The notes under the pieces were generated by a model that was not told the DNA's origin, ran no database searches, and saw only the letters and a list, made by a program, of their open reading frames with translations. DNA of 9,926 nt from assembly GCA_030616425.1 (NCBI GenBank), contig JAUWXJ010000081.1, forward strand, positions 1 to 9,926, read 5' to 3'. The stretch comes from Desulfobacterales bacterium. GTDB lineage: Bacteria; Desulfobacterota; Desulfobacteria; Desulfobacterales; C00003060. The first letter of the stretch is position 1. Every line of letters begins with the position of its first letter. Positions 1 to 5,446 of this stretch are shown one piece after another. A program made the translations under genes and the position numbers.

Positions 1-3000
1 GGTTTTGTCCACCTTCACGTCCACACACAGTATAGCCTCCTTGATGGGGCAATCCGCATCGATCCCCTTCTGAAGCGGGCTGCCTCCCAGCACATGATCT
101 CTGTAGCGATTACTGATCACGGCACAATGTATGGTGTCGTAGAGTTTTATGAAAAGGCATATAAAGCTGGTATCAAGCCTATAATTGGATGCGAGCTCTA
201 CGTAGCCCCCAGGAGCAGATTTGATAAGACACCTGGCGATAAGGGGGGGGTGTTCCACCTTGTCCTCTTGGCGAAAAACAGAGAGGGATACCAGAATCTT
301 TGTCAACTGGTTACTGCAGCACATTTGGAGGGTTTCTACTACAAGCCTCGAGTGGACAAAGCGATTCTTGCCGATTTCAGCAAGGGCTTAATCGCCCTGA
401 GCGGCTGCCTCCACGGTGAGATCCCGCGTTTGATACAAGCAGGTCGCTTGGATAAGGCTGCCGAGGCAGCGCGTGCCTACGAGGCTATTTTTGGGGAGGG
501 CAATTTCTATTTGGAGGTCCAAAAGAACGGTATTCAGGCTCAAGAGACCGTGAACCACGCCCTGCGAGAAATGAGTGAGACGCTTTCTATCCCGTTGGTA
601 GCCACCAATGATTGCCACTACTTGGATCCTGAGGATGCCCGCGCCCACGATGTCCTGCTGTGCATCCAGACCAGCAAACTGGTCCGAGAAACAAAGCGCC
701 TGAGGTTCCAGACCAATCAGCTCTATTTCAAGTCTCCAGAACAGATGAAGCTCGATTTTCGCGACTATCCAGGCGCCGTAGAGAATTCTGTTGAAGTCGG
801 CAATCGCTGCAACCTAGAGATTGACTTCAATTCACATCACTTTCCCAAATTTCGGCTCGAATCCTATGTGCAGCCTGGAGACGTTGACTCGGAAGACAAA
901 GATGTCTCCAATGTGGATGAATACTTGGAACATGAGGCAAGAAAGGGGCTGGGAGTACGATTGCAGCAAATCCGCTCAAGGCTCCCCGACTTCTCGGCTG
1001 AAGAGAGTAAGCGATACCGCGAGCGCCTTGATCGGGAGCTGGATGTAATCAAGGGAATGGGCTATTCTAGTTATTTCTTAGTGGTTGCAGACTTTGTTCG
1101 GTTTGCCAGAGAGCAAAACATCCCGGTGGGGCCTGGCCGGGGTTCTGCAGCTGGAAGCCTAGTTGCTTATTCCCTTAAGATAACCGACCTGGACCCTATT
1201 GCATACGGCTTGATATTTGAACGTTTCTTGAATCCAGCACGCAAAACTCTCCCCGACATCGACGTTGATTTCTGTATGGAGGGCCGAGATAAGGTATTCA
1301 AGTATGTAGTGGACAGATACGGAGGCCCGGATCACGTTGCACAGATCATCACCTTCGGAAGAATGCAGGCAAGGGGTGTGATAAGGGATGTAGGAAGGGT
1401 ACTTGATATCCCCCTTAGAGAAGTTGACAGAATAGCTAAGATGGTACCAGAGACGCCAAATATCAGCATCGAACAGGCCATTTCCCGGGAGCCTAAACTG
1501 GAGAATTTGTCTGACGAAGAGCCCCATATCAGAGAGCTTTTTACCATCGCTAAGGCCCTGGAGGGGCTCCCAAGGCACGCTTCAACCCACGCTGCGGGAG
1601 TAGTCATTTCAGATCGACCGTTGATTGAGCATCTACCGCTCGCTAGAGGCAAAAAGGGGGAGGTTGTTACTCAATATGACATGAAGGCTGTGGAGAAGAT
1701 CGGATTGATCAAGTTCGATTTGCTGGGGCTTCGTAATCTCACTGTTATGAAGGAAGCACGTGAAATCATACACAGACGGGGCGGCGTGCCGCCAGATCTG
1801 GCACACCTGGACTTGGCAGACAAGAAGACCTTTCAGCTCCTTGCTTCAGCCCAGACCACCGGCGTCTTCCAGCTGGAAAGCGCGGGCATGAAAGACCTGT
1901 TGTTACGCCTGAAACCGGGATGTTTTGAGGATATCATTGCGCTGGTTGCACTTTACCGTCCTGGGCCTTTGGACAGCGGCATGCATGACGAGTTTGTAGA
2001 ACGAAAGAATGGTCGGGTTCCAGTGACTTATCTTCTGCCCGAGCTCGAGCCTATACTTAAGGATACCTACGGTGTTATCGTGTATCAAGAACAGGTGATG
2101 AATATAGCAAGTGTGCTTGCAGACTATTCTATGGCTGAGGCAGACAACCTCAGACAAGCAATGGGCAAGAAAATCAGTGAGATCATGGCTCAAGAGCGTG
2201 AGCGGTTTGTCTCGAGGGCCAAAAACAAGGGAGTGGATGAGGATAAGGCTGAGAGGGTCTTTGACCAGATGGAGACGTTCGGGCGCTATGGTTTTAACAA
2301 GGCCCACAGTGCTGCCTATGCCATGATAGCCTTTCAAACGGCCTATCTAAAAGCGCACTTTCCGATTGAGTTTATGGCCGCCCTTCTTACAAGCGAGATG
2401 AGCTCTACCGAAGGTGTAGTCAAATACATTGCTGAATGCCGCAACCGGGGCATAGAAGTTCTTCCCCCTGATATTGACCAAAGTGATATGAATTTCACGG
2501 TCGTAGAAGACAAGATTCGTTTTGGTTTGGCCGCTGTCAAGAATGTTGGACAAGGGGCAATAGAGTTGGTCCTTGATGTTCGAAAACAGGATGGGCCATT
2601 CAAATCGTTGTTTGATTTCTGCGAACGGGTGGACCACAGAAAGGTTAACCGTCGCGTTATCGAAAGCCTGATCAAGGCCGGGGCTTTTGATTCAACAGGG
2701 GCAAGACGCTCTCAGATGATATCTGTACTGGATGAGGCTTCGGAAATTGGGCAAAAGGTCCAGAAGGATCACACAGACGGCCAATTTAGTCTTTTTGAGA
2801 CCATGGCAATGGACAGCCACGACACGATCTATCCCCAGTTCCCTGAAATAGAGGAATGGAATGAGAGTGAGCTTTTGAACTATGAGAAGGAATCTCTCGG
2901 ATTTTTCATAACCGGGCATCCTCTTGCAAAGTATGAGCCGATACTCAACAAATTCGCCAATGCGGATACCCCGAAGCTGCAGGAGCTTTCAGAAGGTACA

Positions 3001-3504
3001 GTCGTTCGCATAGGGGGCATTGTGCGGGATTACAAACTATATAATGACAGGAAAGGGGAGGTTATGGCCTTTGTAACCCTCGAGGACTTGAGCGGGCTTG
3101 CAGAGGTGACCCTGTTTTCCTCGGTGTACTCCACAGTATCCGGCCTAATAGAGAAGGACTCTGCAATTATGGTTGAAGGTCGCGTTACCAGAGACGAAAA
3201 GTCGAGCAAGATCCTTGCAGATACGGTCGTTCCAATAAACGAGGCCGAGGAGACTTGGACGGCGAGTGTCCATTTTAGCCTCGACATAACCGGTCTTAAC
3301 AAAGAAACTCTCCAAAAGCTCTACGAGATCTTGAAAGATCACAAGGGGTCTTCCGCTGCCTATCTGCATCTACTGATGCCCCAAAGGACCGACACTATCA
3401 TTGCACTGCCCGATAGCATAAGGGTAAAGGCGGGTGAGGACTTGACCGAAGCGGTGAACAAGTTTTTGGGCTACAGTGCGGTTGAGACCGTGTGTCGGAA
3501 GTAA
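1..3504 (+). CDS. dnaE: DNA polymerase III subunit alpha (replicative polymerase), 5'-partial
   Basis: This is the catalytic subunit of the replicative polymerase (family C). The frame is open from base 1 and already reads the PHP signature HLHVHTQYSLLDG at residues 4-16 (residues counted from base 1), so the true start lies a few codons upstream. The ATG at 94 is internal. The 1167 visible residues match the roughly 1160 of E. coli DnaE. Domains in order are PHP (about 1-290), polymerase core with catalytic Asp419 and Asp421 in PDIDVDF and Asp573 in IKFDLLGL, a fingers segment with GRYGFNKAHSAAYA, a helix-hairpin-helix region, the clamp-binding pentapeptide QFSLF at 928-932, an OB-fold near 1000-1085, and a short C-terminal tau-binding region. 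The three Asp positions keep the exact spacing of E. coli D401/D403/D555. In the PHP site I find H6, H8, D15, H40, E65, H86, D204 and H206, but Asn176 where proofreading-type PHP domains have His. No intein interrupts the usual sites. The stop is TAA. Confidence 0.98.
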   Translation, partial: GFVHLHVHTQYSLLDGAIRIDPLLKRAASQHMISVAITDHGTMYGVVEFYEKAYKAGIKPIIGCELYVAPRSRFDKTPGDKGGVFHLVLLAKNREGYQNLCQLVTAAHLEGFYYKPRVDKAILADFSKGLIALSGCLHGEIPRLIQAGRLDKAAEAARAYEAIFGEGNFYLEVQKNGIQAQETVNHALREMSETLSIPLVATNDCHYLDPEDARAHDVLLCIQTSKLVRETKRLRFQTNQLYFKSPEQMKLDFRDYPGAVENSVEVGNRCNLEIDFNSHHFPKFRLESYVQPGDVDSEDKDVSNVDEYLEHEARKGLGVRLQQIRSRLPDFSAEESKRYRERLDRELDVIKGMGYSSYFLVVADFVRFAREQNIPVGPGRGSAAGSLVAYSLKITDLDPIAYGLIFERFLNPARKTLPDIDVDFCMEGRDKVFKYVVDRYGGPDHVAQIITFGRMQARGVIRDVGRVLDIPLREVDRIAKMVPETPNISIEQAISREPKLENLSDEEPHIRELFTIAKALEGLPRHASTHAAGVVISDRPLIEHLPLARGKKGEVVTQYDMKAVEKIGLIKFDLLGLRNLTVMKEAREIIHRRGGVPPDLAHLDLADKKTFQLLASAQTTGVFQLESAGMKDLLLRLKPGCFEDIIALVALYRPGPLDSGMHDEFVERKNGRVPVTYLLPELEPILKDTYGVIVYQEQVMNIASVLADYSMAEADNLRQAMGKKISEIMAQERERFVSRAKNKGVDEDKAERVFDQMETFGRYGFNKAHSAAYAMIAFQTAYLKAHFPIEFMAALLTSEMSSTEGVVKYIAECRNRGIEVLPPDIDQSDMNFTVVEDKIRFGLAAVKNVGQGAIELVLDVRKQDGPFKSLFDFCERVDHRKVNRRVIESLIKAGAFDSTGARRSQMISVLDEASEIGQKVQKDHTDGQFSLFETMAMDSHDTIYPQFPEIEEWNESELLNYEKESLGFFITGHPLAKYEPILNKFANADTPKLQELSEGTVVRIGGIVRDYKLYNDRKGEVMAFVTLEDLSGLAEVTLFSSVYSTVSGLIEKDSAIMVEGRVTRDEKSSKILADTVVPINEAEETWTASVHFSLDITGLNKETLQKLYEILKDHKGSSAAYLHLLMPQRTDTIIALPDSIRVKAGEDLTEAVNKFLGYSAVETVCRK

Positions 3505-3524
3505 AGAGGAACAAAAACACTATT

Positions 3525-3556
3525 TGGAGTATTGGAGTGATGGAGTACTGGAGTGA
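3525..3556. repeat. Four tandem 8-nt units (TGGAGTNN) behind dnaE
   Basis: Two 16-nt copies lie end to end (3525-3540 and 3541-3556) and differ at one base. Each splits into two TGGAGTNN units, giving the series AT, GA, AC, GA in the last two bases. The array starts 20 nt after the dnaE stop and ends 48 nt before the next start. Its role is unknown. It could be a slippage-generated microrepeat or one copy of a dispersed intergenic repeat. Confidence 0.85.
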
Positions 3557-3583
3557 TGATAAAAGTGAACCACTACTCCATCA
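3538..3583. repeat. 10-bp inverted repeat overlapping the tandem array
   Basis: TGATGGAGTA at 3538-3547 is the exact reverse complement of TACTCCATCA at 3574-3583, with 26 nt between. The left arm straddles the junction of the two 16-nt repeats. The hairpin would form in the dnaE-UPF0280 spacer, but no T-run follows the right arm, so it is not a canonical Rho-independent terminator. It could stabilise the dnaE mRNA end or be part of the same mobile or dispersed repeat. Confidence 0.6.
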
Positions 3584-3604
3584 TTCGCGGTTAACGGTTG
3601 CCGA

Positions 3605-4348
3605 ATGACAAGATCGTATGAACACCGCACTTATCGTAGTCTTGTTTCGAACAAGAAGTTGGCAAGTTTCCGGGTTGCGGTCAAGGAGACCGACCTTCTT
3701 GTTCGGGCTGATAGACCCCTTGAAACCGAGACCAGAGATCTTGTTTTGAGACACAGGATCCCGCTTGAACGTTATCTTGAACAGCATCCGGAGTTTTTGC
3801 ATAGGATGACCCCCTTGTCCCAGGACGAACTGGCACCTCCCATTGTCAAAAGCATGATTGCGGCCAGCCAGAAGGCGGGTGTTGGCCCCATGGCAGCAGT
3901 CGCAGGGGCCATTGCCGAGTATGTAGGGAGAGACCTCTTAGCACACACAAAAGATGTGATCGTTGAAAATGGAGGAGATATCTTTATCAGGACAGACTTT
4001 CCTTTGGTGGTAGCTATATTTGCCGGCAAGTCCCCCCTGGGCAACAAGCTTGGAGTACGCGTCGACTCACCAGGGGGTCCTGTGGCAGTTTGCACTTCTT
4101 CAGGAACCTTGGGTCATTCCCTTAGCCTAGGGAAGACCGACGCAGCCGTGGTGATCTCAGGGTCTGTGGCACTTGCAGACGCAGCCGCCACAGCCATTGG
4201 AAATGAGGTGTCAGACAAGCACGACATTGAACCTGCGATATCGTTCGGGAAAAAGATAGAAGGGGTTCTGGGCATTGTTGTTATCTTGGGTAACGACATG
4301 GGGCTTTGGGGCAATGTAGATCTGGTTCATATCTCGGATGCCAGCTGA
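3605..4348 (+). CDS. UPF0280 / COG2122 family protein (ApbE-like fold), probable role in anaerobic homocysteine synthesis
   Basis: This 247-residue cytoplasmic protein has no signal peptide or membrane segment. Family features are the opening YEHRTYR with VKETDL, the GPMAAVAGAIAEYVG segment near residues 94-108, ENGGD at 121-125, CTSSGTLGHS from Cys163, and ADAAATAIGN at 191-200. The last two recall the ApbE flavin-transferase superfamily, but the protein is shorter and should not be called ApbE. From published genetics as I recall it, COG2122 members in Methanosarcina and Desulfovibrio act with a DUF39 protein and a NIL/ferredoxin protein in forming homocysteine from aspartate semialdehyde and sulfide. 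Those partners are not in this window, so the pathway role is transferred from the family. It lies 100 nt after dnaE. Its ATG has no clear Shine-Dalgarno sequence, and no in-frame alternative start exists between the upstream stop (TGA at 3566) and 3605. Confidence 0.88.
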   Translation: MTRSYEHRTYRSLVSNKKLASFRVAVKETDLLVRADRPLETETRDLVLRHRIPLERYLEQHPEFLHRMTPLSQDELAPPIVKSMIAASQKAGVGPMAAVAGAIAEYVGRDLLAHTKDVIVENGGDIFIRTDFPLVVAIFAGKSPLGNKLGVRVDSPGGPVAVCTSSGTLGHSLSLGKTDAAVVISGSVALADAAATAIGNEVSDKHDIEPAISFGKKIEGVLGIVVILGNDMGLWGNVDLVHISDAS

Positions 4349-4443
4349 CCTATCAGGCCTGTTGTTGCCATGAGACGTGCTGCTTTTTGCGCTGAGAACC
4401 GCTTCACCGGGCCAATCGAGTTGTCCGGCAATTTAGAAAAGGG

Positions 4444-4471
4444 TTGAGTTTTCAGCTAAGGCTGCTATAAA
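4444..4471 (+). promoter_or_regulatory. Candidate sigma70-type promoter for the downstream operon
   Basis: TTGAGT at 4444-4449 (4 of 6 to TTGACA) and TATAAA at 4466-4471 (5 of 6 to TATAAT) are separated by 16 nt. Transcription would begin near 4478, leaving a leader of about 85 nt before the HIT gene. The placement at the head of a closely spaced four-gene run makes it credible. The assignment rests only on matches to the consensus. Confidence 0.4.
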
Positions 4472-4522
4472 TAGTACCGACGATTTAGCCGGCGCTGCCA
4501 ATATATCTTATTGTTTGAGTTG

Positions 4523-4532
4523 TTTGTACAAA
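4523..4532. promoter_or_regulatory. Perfect 10-bp palindrome, possible operator
   Basis: TTTGTACAAA is fully self-complementary. It lies in the predicted transcript leader, 31 nt before the HIT start codon. Its size and symmetry would suit a dimeric repressor site. A 10-bp AT-rich palindrome can also arise by chance, and no regulator gene is nearby to pair with it. Confidence 0.25.
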
Positions 4533-4563
4533 ATCGAAGATATTTCTTGCTGAGGTAAAAGCT

Positions 4564-5040
4564 ATGAAGACTCTATGGGCTCCATGGCGCATGGAGTATA
4601 TTCTGAGTGAAAAAGAAAAGGAGTGTATATTCTGCCTTGCATTATCGGGGCGGGGCAACCTCACCCTATACGAGGGTGCGCTCTCTATGGTCATGATGAA
4701 CAAGTATCCGTATATCAACGGACATCTTTTGGCCGCCCCCAAAAGACATATATCGTCCTTGGATGAGATGACAATGGAAGAGATGGCCGACCTTTTAAGG
4801 ACGGTCAGGGACTCCATCGGGGTTCTGAAAAAAGTAATGAAGCCGGATGGATTCAATGTGGGGCTGAATCTTGGCGAGGTGGCTGGTGCAGGTGTTGAGC
4901 AACATCTCCATTTTCACATTGTGCCGCGGTGGCATGGAGATACCAATGCTATGACCGTGTTTGCCGAGGTGCGGGTGATTCCGGAGCACCTTGAGGCAAG
5001 CTATCGCAACCTTAAACCATATTTTGAAAAACTCGACTGA
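4564..5040 (+). CDS. HIT-family protein, Ap4A phosphorylase/hydrolase-like
   Basis: This 158-residue cytoplasmic protein has the histidine triad H114-x-H116-x-H118 in HLHFHIVPRW. The middle His of such triads acts as the nucleophile on the alpha phosphate of nucleotide substrates. The N-terminal LWAPWRMEYI block and the CIFC pair (Cys21, Cys24, probably zinc-binding together with later His such as those in GHLLAAPKRH) place it in the HIT branch that includes the mycobacterial Ap4A phosphorylase Rv2613c rather than the short HINT type. Dinucleoside polyphosphate breakdown is therefore the likeliest activity, though the substrate cannot be read from the sequence. The start is supported by GAGG at 4552-4555, 8 nt before the ATG, and by the LWAPWR block directly after Met. 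It is the first gene of the proposed operon and ends 28 nt before the next start. Confidence 0.92.
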   Translation: MKTLWAPWRMEYILSEKEKECIFCLALSGRGNLTLYEGALSMVMMNKYPYINGHLLAAPKRHISSLDEMTMEEMADLLRTVRDSIGVLKKVMKPDGFNVGLNLGEVAGAGVEQHLHFHIVPRWHGDTNAMTVFAEVRVIPEHLEASYRNLKPYFEKLD

Positions 5041-5053
5041 ATCTCTTGAAATA

Positions 5054-5061
5054 TAAGGAGG
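5054..5061 (+). promoter_or_regulatory. Strong Shine-Dalgarno site for the LapA-domain gene
   Basis: TAAGGAGG is a near-perfect anti-16S match located 7 nt before the ATG at 5069. It is the strongest ribosome site in the window. mutS, the next gene, has no comparable site. Confidence 0.85.
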
Positions 5062-5068
5062 ATTTGAA

Positions 5069-5416
5069 ATGAGATCCCTGAGGCTTCTGTTATGGTTCCT
5101 GGTGGTCATCTTCTTGGTAGTTGTCGTGGTTCAGAATCTAGATCTGTTTACCCACAAGGAAGCTTTGAGGTTAAATCTTTTGGTGGCGGATGAGTATAAA
5201 ACCGAGCCTATTCATCTTTTTCTATACTTCTTGGGGTTCTTCTTTTTGGGCCTTCTCCTTTCCTATCTTCATGGGCTGAGCGGGCGCTTTAAGGCAAGAG
5301 GTGTGATAAAGAATCATCTTGAAACAATCCGAAAATTAGAAGAAGAGATAGAGATCCTCAAGAGCTTGCCTGTTCATAAGGAAAATACGCCTTCCGAAGA
5401 GACCCAGAATGTCTAA
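5069..5416 (+). CDS. LapA-domain (DUF1049) small inner-membrane protein
   Basis: This 115-residue membrane protein has a first hydrophobic helix at about residues 6-21 ending in VVQN, a polar stretch of about 25 residues (QNLDLF to KTEP), and a second helix at about 48-67. A charged C-terminal tail follows, with a probable coiled coil around residues 78-100 (IRKLEEEIEILKSL). Two helices, a short loop and a coiled cytoplasmic tail are the LapA/DUF1049 layout. In E. coli, LapA works with LapB/YciM in controlling lipopolysaccharide synthesis through LpxC turnover. No lapB is visible here, so the specific role is not shown and only the family and topology are secure. It sits between HIT and mutS with gaps of 28 and 30 nt, consistent with co-transcription. 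Confidence 0.82.
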   Translation: MRSLRLLLWFLVVIFLVVVVVQNLDLFTHKEALRLNLLVADEYKTEPIHLFLYFLGFFFLGLLLSYLHGLSGRFKARGVIKNHLETIRKLEEEIEILKSLPVHKENTPSEETQNV

Positions 5417-5446
5417 CTTGCAATAAGCCCCGCGGGTTCTGTTGCC

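Larger units (their letters stand above)
4349..4563 (+). other. Intergenic leader region ahead of the HIT-lapA-mutS-amidase run
   Basis: This 215-nt non-coding gap is the largest in the window. No open frame with a plausible start or familiar protein is visible in it, and no RNA gene is recognisable. It holds a candidate promoter (4444-4471), a 10-bp palindrome (4523-4532) and the HIT ribosome site (4552-4555). A 7-bp inverted repeat, ATATCTT at 4503-4509 with AAGATAT at 4537-4543, encloses the palindrome. I see no convincing intrinsic terminator for the upstream gene here. Confidence 0.6.

Noticed and set aside
94..96. ATG at 94 as the start of dnaE
   Set aside because: The same frame is open to base 1 and encodes the conserved PHP opening HLHVHTQYSLLDG upstream of this Met, so it is internal.
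1159..1578. Long complement-strand open frames inside dnaE, and similar ones inside mutS and the other genes
   Set aside because: They lie wholly inside well-supported conserved genes, have no family signatures or plausible ribosome sites, and are shadows of the real coding frame.
1252..1728. Intein or other insertion in the dnaE catalytic region
   Set aside because: The catalytic motifs PDIDVDF and IKFDLLGL, and later NKAHSAAYA, are contiguous and spaced as in E. coli DnaE, leaving no room for an intein.
4033..4077. 8-bp inverted repeat (CCCCCTGG / CCAGGGGG) inside the UPF0280 gene
   Set aside because: The arms encode SPLG and SPGG motifs in a conserved part of the protein. No extra residues or composition jump accompany them, so chance from coding sequence is enough.
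5069..5416. Phage holin or toxin-antitoxin component for the small two-helix membrane protein
   Set aside because: The second helix, the coiled cytoplasmic tail and the QN motif after helix one fit LapA/DUF1049, and there is no phage or toxin-antitoxin context.
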